The notes beneath the pieces were generated by a model. It searched no databases. It was not told where the DNA came from and was given only the letters and a program-made list of their open reading frames with translations. A stretch of DNA of 64,000 nt from Bradyrhizobium sp. CCBAU 51627 (GTDB taxonomy: Bacteria > Pseudomonadota > Alphaproteobacteria > Rhizobiales > Xanthobacteraceae). This document shows, piece after piece, positions 26,650 through 34,626 of the stretch. Numbering within the stretch: position 1 is the stretch's first letter; every line of letters starts with the position of its first letter. The translations under genes and the position numbers were made by a program. The stretch spans positions 372,001 to 436,000 of the forward strand of contig NZ_LBJG01000005.1 in assembly GCF_028128765.1 (NCBI RefSeq), read 5' to 3'.

Positions 26650-28074
26650 ATGGCCGCGCGCACGCTGTACGACAAGCTGGTGGACGACCATGTCGTCCGC
26701 AATCTCGACGATGCCGGCCTCGTGCTACTCTACGTCGATCGCACCGTTCTGAACGAATACACCAGCCCGCAAGCCTTTGCCGGCCTGCGCGCGGCAGGAC
26801 GCAAGGTCAGAAATCCCAGGGCGGCGCTGATGGTGGTGGACCACGTCAACCCCACGACGACCCGGCGCACGCGTGCAATGCCCGATGATGCGGCGGCACG
26901 GCAGGTCGACTATTTCGCCGAGAACGCCAGGGATTTCGGCATCGAATATTTCGACATTCTCGATCCTCGCCAGGGCATCGAGCATGTCGTCGCGCCCGAG
27001 CAGGGGCTCGTCATGCCCGGCATGGTCATCGCAGCCGGCGACAGCCACAGCACGGCCTATGGGGCGTTCGGTGCCCTCGGCTACGGCATCGGCACGTCCG
27101 ACATCGAGCACTATCTCGCAACCTCGACGGTGCGCTACCGCCGGCTCAAGACGATGCGTATCCACTTGTCTGGATCCGCGCCGATCGGCGTGACGCCGAA
27201 GGACATCGTGATGGAGGTGATCCGGCGGATCGGCGCCGACGGTGCGACAGGCTATGCCGTGGAGTTCAGCGGTCCCGCCGTCTCCGACATGAGCGTCGAG
27301 GGCCGGATCGTGCTGTCGATCATGATCGTCGAGGCGGGCGCGCGCGGCGTGGTGATCGCACCGGATCAGAAGGTGCTGGACTATCTGAAGGGGCGTCCCC
27401 GCTCGCCCAAGGGCGAGATGTGGGAGCGCGCCGCGGCAAGCTGGCTGGCACTGGCCTCCGATCCGGAGGCCAGATTCGACCGCGAAGTGACGCTCGACGT
27501 CTCCGAGGTCGCGCCGCTGGTGACATGGGGCACCAGCCCCGACCAGGCGATTGCGGTGACGGACAATGTGCCAGATCCCGCGCAACAGGACGGGCCCGAT
27601 CGCAGGGCCGCGGCCCAGCGCGCGCTGAGCTATATGGGCTTGGGGCCCGGCACGTCCATTCAATCCGTTCCGATCGACTTCGCCTTCATCGGGTCCTGTA
27701 CCAACGCGCGGATCGAAGACTTGCGCGATGCGGCCGAGATCTTTCGTGGCCGCCGCGTCGCGGCGGGCGTGCGGGCGATCGTGGTGCCGGGCTCGACGCA
27801 GGTCAGGGCCCAGGCGGAGGCTGAGGGCCTTGCCAAGGTGTTCACCGACGCCGGCGTCGAATGGCGGCAGTCCGGCTGCTCGATGTGTCTTGCGATGAAC
27901 GACGACATGCTGAGGCCGCAAGAGCGGTGCGCGTCCTCGACCAACCGCAACTTCGAGGGGCGCCAGGGACCGGGTGCCCGGACGCATCTGATGAGCCCGG
28001 CGATGGTGGCGGCGGCGGCCGTCACGGGCCGCATCACCGACGTACGCGCACTCCTCAGGGGATCACGCCAATGA
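26650..28074 (+). CDS. LeuC-like aconitase-family hydro-lyase, large subunit
   Basis: 474 residues, the length of LeuC. The [4Fe-4S] ligands are in IGSCTNARIED (Cys near 350) and SGCSMCLAMND (Cys near 411 and 414), and GDSHSTAYGAFGALGYGIGT is the conserved substrate-loop region. It dehydrates and rehydrates a 2-hydroxy diacid. The canonical substrate is 2-isopropylmalate, but the setting with a LysR regulator and a hydroxycarboxylate transporter suggests a paralogue for another substrate such as a substituted malate. The start at 26650 follows GGGGGAAAG. Its stop overlaps the small-subunit gene. Confidence 0.85.
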   Translation: MAARTLYDKLVDDHVVRNLDDAGLVLLYVDRTVLNEYTSPQAFAGLRAAGRKVRNPRAALMVVDHVNPTTTRRTRAMPDDAAARQVDYFAENARDFGIEYFDILDPRQGIEHVVAPEQGLVMPGMVIAAGDSHSTAYGAFGALGYGIGTSDIEHYLATSTVRYRRLKTMRIHLSGSAPIGVTPKDIVMEVIRRIGADGATGYAVEFSGPAVSDMSVEGRIVLSIMIVEAGARGVVIAPDQKVLDYLKGRPRSPKGEMWERAAASWLALASDPEARFDREVTLDVSEVAPLVTWGTSPDQAIAVTDNVPDPAQQDGPDRRAAAQRALSYMGLGPGTSIQSVPIDFAFIGSCTNARIEDLRDAAEIFRGRRVAAGVRAIVVPGSTQVRAQAEAEGLAKVFTDAGVEWRQSGCSMCLAMNDDMLRPQERCASSTNRNFEGRQGPGARTHLMSPAMVAAAAVTGRITDVRALLRGSRQ

Positions 28075-28679
28075 CGCCGTTCCATCAAGTCGCCGGGGTC
28101 GCCGCACCGATGATGGCGCCGAATGTCGATACCGACGTGATCATGCCGAAAATGTTTCTCAGGGGCGTCGACCGCAGTGGCCTCGGCGAGGGGGCTTTCA
28201 ACCTGCTGCGCTTCAGCGGCGGCAAGGCCAATCCGGATTTCATCCTGAACCAGGATGGCTATCGCGACGCCTGCTTTCTGGTCGTCGGCCCGAATTTCGG
28301 CTGCGGATCGAGCCGCGAGCATGCCGTGTGGGGGCTCCAGCAGCTCGGCATTCGCGCCCTGATCGGCACCAGCTTCGCCGGTATCTTCAACGACAATTGC
28401 GCCAATAACGGCCTTCTCACGATCTCGCTCGCTCCTGCGAGGGTCGCCGAGCTTGCCTCGGTGATCGCCGATCCCACCCGCAACGACGTCGCCGTGGACC
28501 TTGCGGCCCAGACGATCCGCTTTGATCGCGGCCGCCGCACGATGCCGTTCGAGATCGAGCCGGTGCGCAAGGAGGCATTTCTGACGGGCCGCGACTTCAT
28601 CGCCTCCACGCTGGTTTACGCCGACGACATCAGCGCATTCGAGGCGCGCCATCGCGCGGCGAGCCCCTGGATGTTCTGA
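28071..28679 (+). CDS. LeuD-like aconitase-family hydro-lyase, small subunit
   Basis: 202 residues, the swivel domain that completes the active site of the large subunit. It has NVDTDVIMPKMFLR near 17-30, which is the family's N-terminal pattern, and FGCGSSREHAVWGL near 75-88, which binds the substrate carboxylate. Start and stop overlap the large-subunit gene by ATGA. It is not a fusion and not truncated. Confidence 0.87.
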   Translation: MTPFHQVAGVAAPMMAPNVDTDVIMPKMFLRGVDRSGLGEGAFNLLRFSGGKANPDFILNQDGYRDACFLVVGPNFGCGSSREHAVWGLQQLGIRALIGTSFAGIFNDNCANNGLLTISLAPARVAELASVIADPTRNDVAVDLAAQTIRFDRGRRTMPFEIEPVRKEAFLTGRDFIASTLVYADDISAFEARHRAASPWMF

Positions 28680-28747
28680 ACTCCGGGTCGAAGGCGTCGA
28701 CGCGCGCCGGATCGCGTCATCAACATAACAAAACAGTGGAGGGACCC

Positions 28748-30085
28748 TTGGCTGACACGACATACCGAACCGCGGCCGCGCCGCCGGTCGCCTCGTCATC
28801 GACCAGACTTTCGGGAATGCTCGCTTCCATCAAGATCGGTCCGTTGCCCGTCGGGGTCTACATCGCCGCTGCGGCAGTCTGTGCGGCCGCCGTCTATTCA
28901 GGCAAGCTGCCCAATGACGTGATCGGCGGTCTCTCGCTCCTGATGCTGCTCGGCCTCCTGCTCGGCAAGCTCGGGCAGACCATTCCGGTGCTGAAGCAGA
29001 TCGGCGGAACCGCGATTCTCTGCCTGTTCGTCCCGGCGGCAATCGTGAGCCACGGCTTGATGCCCGAGCCGGCCCTGAAAGCGATCACCACGACGTTCCG
29101 CACCGCCAATTTCCAGTATTTCTTCATCGCCTGTCTCGTTGCAGGCTCGATCCTCGGCATGCCCTATCGCGTGCTGGTTCAGGGCTTCATCCGCATGTTC
29201 GTTCCGCTTCTGGTCGGGACACTCGCGGCCGTGTCGGTCGGCATCGCCATCGGTTTGCTGTTCAGCCACAGCCCCAAAGACACGTTCTTCTTCATCATCA
29301 TCCCCATCATCGGCGGCGGCCTTGCAGAGGGCGTGCTGCCGCTCTCCATCGCCTATTCGGAGATCTTGCAGCGGCCGCAGGGCGACCTCGTCGCGCAGAT
29401 GGTGCCGGCGGCGCTGCTCGGCAATGTCGTCGCGATCGTCTGCGCGGGCCTGCTCGCGCGCCTCGGCGATACGCGCCGAGACATCAACGGTCGGGGCATG
29501 CTGGTCAAGAGCGGCGACGACGACATTCTCGGTGAAGCGCGACCCGACCAGCCGATCGATCTCGGATTGCTCGGTGCAGGGATCGTGCTGTCCTGCGTGT
29601 TGTTCGTGCTCGGCATGACCCTGGCGCCGTTCACGGGGATTCCGGGTCCGATCATGATGATCATTGCGGCTGTGGCTCTCAAGCTGACGAAGATTCTGCC
29701 GGCCGAGATGGAGCTTGGCGCCTATCAGATCAACAAGTTCATGTCGACCAACCTGACCTTCGCCATCCTGGTTGCGATGGGCACGTTGCTGGTCTCCTGG
29801 CAGCAACTCGTTGCCTCCTTCAATCCCGGCTACATCATGATCTGCACGGCGGCCGTTCTGGCGATGATCGCGTCGGGGTTCTACGTCGGCAAATGGCTGA
29901 ACATGTATCCGGTCGAGGCGGCGATGGTGACCGCCTGCCATTCGGGCCTCGGCGGCACCGGCGATGTCGCCATTCTCGGCGCGGCGGATCGCATGGGGCT
30001 GATGGCGTTTGCCCAGATCGCAACGCGCGTCGGCGGCGCGATCATGATCGTGATCGCGACGCTGCTGATGAAGTCGCTGTCTTGA
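28748..30085 (+). CDS. 2-hydroxycarboxylate transporter family protein
   Basis: About 445 residues and eleven hydrophobic segments. The two inverted halves each show the GGxGG-like re-entrant motif of the 2HCT family (CitS, MaeN): PIIGGGLAEGVLPLS near 185 and SGLGGTGDVAILGAADRMG near 400. Members import citrate, malate or lactate with sodium or protons. The TTG at 28748 is chosen because GGAGGGA sits 3-9 bases upstream; a GTG at 28736 would place that element inside the gene. It is 68 bases after the LeuD-like gene and likely supplies its substrate. Confidence 0.88.
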   Translation: MADTTYRTAAAPPVASSSTRLSGMLASIKIGPLPVGVYIAAAAVCAAAVYSGKLPNDVIGGLSLLMLLGLLLGKLGQTIPVLKQIGGTAILCLFVPAAIVSHGLMPEPALKAITTTFRTANFQYFFIACLVAGSILGMPYRVLVQGFIRMFVPLLVGTLAAVSVGIAIGLLFSHSPKDTFFFIIIPIIGGGLAEGVLPLSIAYSEILQRPQGDLVAQMVPAALLGNVVAIVCAGLLARLGDTRRDINGRGMLVKSGDDDILGEARPDQPIDLGLLGAGIVLSCVLFVLGMTLAPFTGIPGPIMMIIAAVALKLTKILPAEMELGAYQINKFMSTNLTFAILVAMGTLLVSWQQLVASFNPGYIMICTAAVLAMIASGFYVGKWLNMYPVEAAMVTACHSGLGGTGDVAILGAADRMGLMAFAQIATRVGGAIMIVIATLLMKSLS

Positions 30086-30111
30086 TTGAATTATATTCCA
30101 GGGAGGTTTCA

Positions 30112-31143
30112 ATGCTCGACAATGAACAAGATCTGCCGTGCCCATCGGCACCGGGCCTGACGCGCCGTGATCTGGTGTCGTTGGTGCTGACCACGGGAGC
30201 CGTCGGCTCGGTGATCGCGGCGCAAGGCGCCTTCGCAGAGGAGAATCATGCGATGAATACCAGTGCGCTCCCGAATCTACTGCCGGGATTTCAGCAGAGG
30301 CGCATCAAGACCAGTGGGGCCGAGATCAACGTACTCGTGAAAGGCGAGGGGCCGCCGCTGCTCCTGCTGCACGGCCATCCGCAGACAGTCGCATGCTGGC
30401 ACAAGGTCGCACCGAAGCTGGCGGAACGCTTCACCGTGGTGCTGACCGATCTGCGCGGCTACGGCGACTCGAGCAAGCCGGATGGCGGCAAGGACAGCAT
30501 TGCCTATTCCAAGCGTGAGATGGCGCGGGATCAGGTCGAGGTGATGCGCGCGCTCGGCTTCGACCATTTTCAGGCCGTCGGCCATGATCGCGGCGGGCGC
30601 GTTCTGCATCGTCTGCTGCTCGACCATCCGCAGGCCGTCTCCAGGGCGGTCATGCTCGACATCGCGCCGACCGCCACGATGTATGCCACGACCAACAAGG
30701 AATTCGCCACGCGCTACATGTGGTGGTTCTTCCTCATCCAGCCGGCGCCGCTCCCGGAAACGTTGATCGGCAACAATCTCGAATTCTATCTTCAGACCCA
30801 TATCAACAAGCAGAACAAGACGCCGGGAGCTATCGACCCGGTCGCGCTCGAAGAGTACCGCCGGTGCTACACCCGTGAAACTTTGCACGCCGTGTGCGAG
30901 GATTATCGCGCCGCCGCCGGCATCGACCTGATCCACGACGCGGCGGATTCAGAGAAGAGGATCGGTTGCCCGCTGCTGATGCTTTGGGGCGAAAAGGGCG
31001 TGGTCGGATCGACTTATGACGTGCTCGAGACCTGGCGCGCCAAAGCGAGCAGCGTGCAAGGCGGAAGCCTGCCCTGTGGACACTACCTGCCGGAGGAAGC
31101 GCCGGAGCTTCTGCTGCAGAGGCTTGACGCCTTTTTCACGTGA
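30112..31143 (+). CDS. Exported alpha/beta hydrolase, fluoroacetate-dehalogenase family
   Basis: 343 residues. The N terminus carries a twin-arginine signal (TRRDLVSLVLTT, cleavage near GAFA), so the enzyme is probably periplasmic. The hydrolase core shows HGHPQT, the nucleophile segment GHDRGGR (Asp159 with the two Arg that bind a carboxylate in haloacetate dehalogenases) and the C-terminal catalytic His in CGHYLPEE. In known fluoroacetate dehalogenases a His-Trp pair binds fluoride; the matching place here reads Trp204-Trp205, so defluorination is doubtful. GGGAGG precedes the ATG. It is last in the leuC-like operon. Confidence 0.82.
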   Translation: MLDNEQDLPCPSAPGLTRRDLVSLVLTTGAVGSVIAAQGAFAEENHAMNTSALPNLLPGFQQRRIKTSGAEINVLVKGEGPPLLLLHGHPQTVACWHKVAPKLAERFTVVLTDLRGYGDSSKPDGGKDSIAYSKREMARDQVEVMRALGFDHFQAVGHDRGGRVLHRLLLDHPQAVSRAVMLDIAPTATMYATTNKEFATRYMWWFFLIQPAPLPETLIGNNLEFYLQTHINKQNKTPGAIDPVALEEYRRCYTRETLHAVCEDYRAAAGIDLIHDAADSEKRIGCPLLMLWGEKGVVGSTYDVLETWRAKASSVQGGSLPCGHYLPEEAPELLLQRLDAFFT

Positions 31144-31206
31144 TTTGCGGGGGCGTCGGCGTATCGGCGCTCCATAAAAGGCATTCGGTACAACATCTAA
31201 GGGCGC

Positions 31207-31220
31207 GGTGTCATGACACC
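31207..31220. repeat. Perfect 14-bp palindrome
   Basis: GGTGTCATGACACC, a perfect inverted repeat, lies 2 bases before the dispersed repeat copy at 31223-31247. The role is unknown. Confidence 0.4.
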
Positions 31221-31222
31221 GG

Positions 31223-31247
31223 TACTGTGCATGGGGTTGTTTTCGAG
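31223..31247 (+). repeat. Dispersed short repeat, copy 1
   Basis: This 25-base segment contains TGCATGGGGTTGTTTTC and matches the reverse complement of 63366-63390 at 24 of 25 positions. Both copies are intergenic. I recall the same motif from other Bradyrhizobium intergenic regions. Confidence 0.6.
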
Positions 31248-31278
31248 CTTTTGATGTGACCGCCCGGCCCCGGAAGGG

Positions 31279-33141
31279 TCAACCGGCCGCTTCGTCGAAC
31301 TGCGCGCTCGCCTCCAGCCACTGTTCCTCCGCGCGCGCCAGCGCGTCCGCCGCATTGGCGCGGGCCTTCGACAATTGCGCGGCCTGTTTGGGATCGCGCG
31401 TGAAGATGTCGGGCAGGGCAAGCGCCGTGTCGATCTTGGCGATGATCTCGGTGACGCGAGCGATCTCGGCCTCGGCTTCCGCGATGCGCTTCTTCAGCGA
31501 GCCGCGATTGTCCGATTTCGGACGCTGCGGCTTTTCGCCTGGCGCGCTGCGCTCGCGCGGAGGGGCTTCTTCGTTGCGCGCGGACAGCACCATGCGGCGG
31601 TAGTCATCGAGATCGCCGTCGTAACTGGTCACGGTACGGTCGGCAACGATCCAGAGCCGGTCGGCGCAGGCCTCGATCAGGTAGCGGTCGTGCGAGACCA
31701 TGATGACAGCGCCGGGAAACTCGTTGATCGCTTCGGCCAGCGTGGCGCGGCTGTCGATGTCGAGATGGTTGGTCGGCTCGTCGAGGATGATCATGTTGGG
31801 GCCGAAGAAGGTGGCGAGCCCCAGCAGCAGCCGTGCCTTCTCGCCGCCGGAGAGCTTGCCGGCCTTGGTATCGGCCGCCTTGCCGGAGAAGCCGATCGCG
31901 CCGGCGCGCGCCCGCACCTTGGCCTCAGGCGCATCGCCCATCAGCTTGCGGACGTGATCATAGGCCGAGGCATCCTCGTTCAGCTCGTCGAGCTGATGCT
32001 GCGCGAAATAGGCTATCGACAGCTTGTCGGCGCGCGTCACTTTGCCCGAGAACGGCGCGAGGCGTCCGGCGAGGAGCTTGACCAGCGTCGATTTGCCATT
32101 GCCGTTGGCACCGAGCAGCGCGATGCGATCGTCGTTGTCGATGCGGAGCGTCACGCGGCTGAGCACCGGCGTAGTCGGATCGTAGCCTACGGAGGCGTTG
32201 TCGACCGCGATGATCGGCGGCGACAACAGTTTTTCCGGCGCCGGAAAGCTGATCTCGCGCACGTCCTCCGTCACCAGCGCCGTGATCGGCTTCAGCCGCT
32301 CCAGCATCTTGATGCGGGACTGCGCCTGGCGCGCCTTCGAGGCCTTGGCCTTGAAGCGGTCGACGAAGGCCTGCAGACGGGCACGCTCGGCCTCCTGGCG
32401 CTTGACGGCTTTGGCGTCGAGCAGCTCGCGCGCGGCGCGCTGCTCCTCGAAGGAGGAGTAGGTTCCCTTGTAGAGCGTGAGCTTGCCGCGCTCCAGATGC
32501 AGGATCTGATCGACCGAGCTCTCGAGCAGGTCGCGGTCGTGGCTGATCACGATCACCGTGCGCGGATAATGCGCGAGGTGATCCTCGAGCCACAGCGTGC
32601 CTTCGAGGTCGAGATAGTTGGTGGGCTCGTCGAGCAATAGCAGGTCGGGCGCTGCGAACAGGGTCGCGGCCAGCGCGACGCGCATGCGCCAGCCGCCGGA
32701 GAATTCGGCGCAGGGACGCAGCTGATCGGCGGCGGAAAAGCCGAGACCGGACAGGATCGCGGCGGCGCGGCTCGGGGCCGAATGCGCATCGATGTCGACG
32801 AGCCGGGTCTGGATCTCGGCAATACGGTGCGGATCAGTGGCGCTCTCGGATTCGGCAAGCAGCGCGTCGCGCTCGAGATCGGCCTTGAGCACGACGGAGA
32901 TCAGGCTTTCCGGCCCGTTCGGGGCTTCCTGCGCCAGGCTGCCGATCCGCCAGCGCGGCGGCAGCGTCACCGAGCCGTGCTCGGCCGCGAGTTCGCCGCG
33001 GATCACCTTGAACAGCGTCGATTTGCCGGTGCCGTTGCGCCCGACCATGCCGACGCGCGAGCCGGGCGTGATCTGCACGGAGCTGCTGTCGATCAGAAGG
33101 CGTCCGGCAAGGCGTACGGAGAGGTCGGTGATGGTGAGCAT
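31279..33141 (-). CDS. ABC-F family ATP-binding protein, YheS-like
   Basis: 620 residues with two ABC ATPase domains and no membrane segments. Walker A motifs are GRNGTGKST near 36 and GANGNGKST near 345; signatures are FSGGWRMRVAL near 148 and LSGGEKARLLL near 433, both followed by LDEPTN. The linker contains the YheS-like segment KAKASKARQAQSRIKMLERL. A C-terminal coiled coil follows. ABC-F proteins act on the ribosomal E site to modulate translation. Confidence 0.9.
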   Translation of the reverse strand: MLTITDLSVRLAGRLLIDSSSVQITPGSRVGMVGRNGTGKSTLFKVIRGELAAEHGSVTLPPRWRIGSLAQEAPNGPESLISVVLKADLERDALLAESESATDPHRIAEIQTRLVDIDAHSAPSRAAAILSGLGFSAADQLRPCAEFSGGWRMRVALAATLFAAPDLLLLDEPTNYLDLEGTLWLEDHLAHYPRTVIVISHDRDLLESSVDQILHLERGKLTLYKGTYSSFEEQRAARELLDAKAVKRQEAERARLQAFVDRFKAKASKARQAQSRIKMLERLKPITALVTEDVREISFPAPEKLLSPPIIAVDNASVGYDPTTPVLSRVTLRIDNDDRIALLGANGNGKSTLVKLLAGRLAPFSGKVTRADKLSIAYFAQHQLDELNEDASAYDHVRKLMGDAPEAKVRARAGAIGFSGKAADTKAGKLSGGEKARLLLGLATFFGPNMIILDEPTNHLDIDSRATLAEAINEFPGAVIMVSHDRYLIEACADRLWIVADRTVTSYDGDLDDYRRMVLSARNEEAPPRERSAPGEKPQRPKSDNRGSLKKRIAEAEAEIARVTEIIAKIDTALALPDIFTRDPKQAAQLSKARANAADALARAEEQWLEASAQFDEAAG

Positions 33142-33198
33142 GCGGCCTTGTCACCGCAAGGCGCGGCGAACGCAACCCGTTTTTACGTGAGCACTGAA

Positions 33199-33372
33199 CT
33201 AGTGCGTATCGCGCTCGCGCTTCTTCAATTCATTCAAGAGCTGCTCGAGATGCGTCGGCAGGCGCGGTTCGGGACGGAGGCTCTGCTGCAGCCGCTCGCC
33301 TACGGCATCGCAGATCGAGCGGCTGGTGCGCCGGTCAATCTGTTCGCTGTCATTGGCAAAATGGCCAGCCAT
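33199..33372 (-). CDS. Small protein with a NepR-like segment
   Basis: 57 residues (72 if started at 33417). The core ICDAVGERLQQ followed by LPTHLEQLLNELKKRE gives two amphipathic helices. The spacing of hydrophobic, Pro and LL-L residues resembles NepR anti-sigma factors (helix, E-P-x-P, helix with LLxxL). There is no phyR or ecfG gene nearby, and the first helix lacks the usual Y residue. Treat the NepR resemblance as a lead. No strong ribosome binding site for either start. Confidence 0.55.
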   Translation of the reverse strand: MAGHFANDSEQIDRRTSRSICDAVGERLQQSLRPEPRLPTHLEQLLNELKKRERDTH

Positions 33373-33503
33373 TTGCGGGTTCCGTGCTCTAGGAGTAACG
33401 ACACGGTACCAAGTCATTGGCCCCCAAAATGGTTTCGCCGCCGCGGGGAATGCCGGGCATTCTAGTAAAAATTGTATTAATTCGTCGCTCTTGCCTAAAT
33501 ACA

Positions 33504-33532
33504 AGGCCCCGGCGGGGGGATCGCCGGGGCCT
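33504..33532 (-). terminator. Intrinsic terminator of the secreted-protein gene 33586-33849
   Basis: AGGCCCCGGCG pairs perfectly with CGCCGGGGCCT across a 7-base loop. Read on the minus strand it is followed by TTGTATTT. It lies 54 bases beyond the stop of the gene at 33586-33849. Confidence 0.75.
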
Positions 33533-33585
33533 CTCTTGGAAGGTGCCGCAGGGGGGAACAGCACCTCAGGAAGATGTTTGGCGAC

Positions 33586-33849
33586 TCAATAGCAGCGGTT
33601 GATCAGGCGCCAGCGGGGTCCCCAGGGGGTCGGGACCAGCCGGCGCACATAGCAGCCGCCGTAACCGTAAGCGACGGGCGCAGCATAGAAGCGCGGACCG
33701 CCCCAGCCGTAGCCATAGCCATGATGCCAGCCGCCCCAACCGCCGTGCCAGCCCCAGCCACCATGCCAGTGAGCGGAGGCAGAGGTGGGGGCCAGCGCGG
33801 CACCCAGGGCGACCGCGGCGACTGCAGCGAGCGAAAGTTTCCTCAACAT
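33586..33849 (-). CDS. Gly/His/Trp/Tyr-rich secreted small protein
   Basis: 87 residues. A signal peptide ends at SASA; the mature part is a low-complexity run of Gly, Trp, His and Tyr (such as [16 protein letters not shown]) followed by a conserved-looking end [21 protein letters not shown] with a pair of Cys. Proteins of this kind are frequent in Bradyrhizobium and have no known function; metal or surface binding by His/Trp is possible. AGGAGATCACC precedes the ATG and an intrinsic terminator follows. Confidence 0.8.
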   Translation of the reverse strand: MLRKLSLAAVAAVALGAALAPTSASAHWHGGWGWHGGWGGWHHGYGYGWGGPRFYAAPVAYGYGGCYVRRLVPTPWGPRWRLINRCY

Positions 33850-34164
33850 GGTGATCTCCTCAAAACTGCCGGCGCGGGGTTGTCGCGTCGATGGAAAGGC
33901 CGCCGAAACGATCCGCCTCGGGAGGGAGGCTTTGGTTTCGATGGACCTGAGGTTACGCCAGCGAGGCTGAACCAAACCCTGACGCGGCCTTCAGATTGGG
34001 TTCATCTGGGTGAAATCGTTGTAATCCATGTTGGAATTCGTCGGGGCTTGGCCTGCGGCGAAGCGCCCGCGCGGCCGCTGCGGCGCTCGCTTGCCGGATC
34101 GCGAAGGCGCCGATATAAGCCCGGCAACTCCGAACCACCTGTTTTTCTCTTCAAGGACAAGATC
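33850..34164. other. Divergent intergenic region before ndk
   Basis: 315 bases between the divergent secreted-protein gene and ndk. It holds the ndk promoter at 34091-34119; I see no gene in the rest. Confidence 0.55.
34091..34119 (+). promoter_or_regulatory. Sigma-70 type promoter of ndk
   Basis: TTGCCG (34091-34096) and TATAAG (34114-34119) with an ideal 17-base spacer, 45 bases upstream of the ndk ATG. Confidence 0.6.
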
Positions 34165-34587
34165 ATGGCCATCGAACGCACTTTCTCGATCATCAAGCCC
34201 GACGCGACCGCGCGCAACCTGACCGGCGCCGTGAACGCCGTGATTGAGAAGGCGGGCCTGCGCATCGTGGCGCAGAAGCGCATCCGCATGACCAAGGAGC
34301 AGGCCGAGACCTTCTACGCGGTCCACAAGGCGCGTCCGTTCTTCGGCGAGCTCGTCGAGTTCATGACCTCCGGCCCGGTCGTGGTCCAGGTGCTGGAAGG
34401 CGAGAACGCCGTCGCCAAATATCGCGACGTCATGGGTGCCACCGATCCGTCCAAGGCGGCTGACGGCACTATCCGCAAGCTCTACGCCAAGTCGATCGGC
34501 GAGAACTCCGCGCATGGCTCTGACGCTCCGGAGACCGCCGCGATCGAGATCGCGCAGTTCTTCTCGGGCAACGAGATCGTCGGCTAA
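34165..34587 (+). CDS. ndk: Nucleoside-diphosphate kinase
   Basis: 140 residues, full length. It transfers phosphate between NTPs and NDPs through a phospho-His intermediate; the His is in [11 protein letters not shown] near 117. It starts [14 protein letters not shown], diagnostic for the family. Followed after 39 bases by the terC-like gene. Confidence 0.97.
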   Translation: MAIERTFSIIKPDATARNLTGAVNAVIEKAGLRIVAQKRIRMTKEQAETFYAVHKARPFFGELVEFMTSGPVVVQVLEGENAVAKYRDVMGATDPSKAADGTIRKLYAKSIGENSAHGSDAPETAAIEIAQFFSGNEIVG

Positions 34588-34626
34588 AGTCCGATAGATT
34601 GAATCGACGGGGCGAAAGGACTGATT

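Noticed and set aside
27861..28070. N-terminal extension of the LeuD-like protein
   Set aside because: The extra codons lie inside the LeuC-like gene in another frame; the ATG at 28071 gives the normal length and an ATGA junction.
26650..28679. Naming the pair leuC and leuD of leucine synthesis
   Set aside because: Motifs fit, but regulator and transporter context point to a paralogue with another substrate, so no gene symbols were given.
30112..31143. Direct naming of the hydrolase as a fluoroacetate dehalogenase
   Set aside because: The His of the fluoride-binding pair is Trp here and the protein appears to be exported, so only family level is supported.
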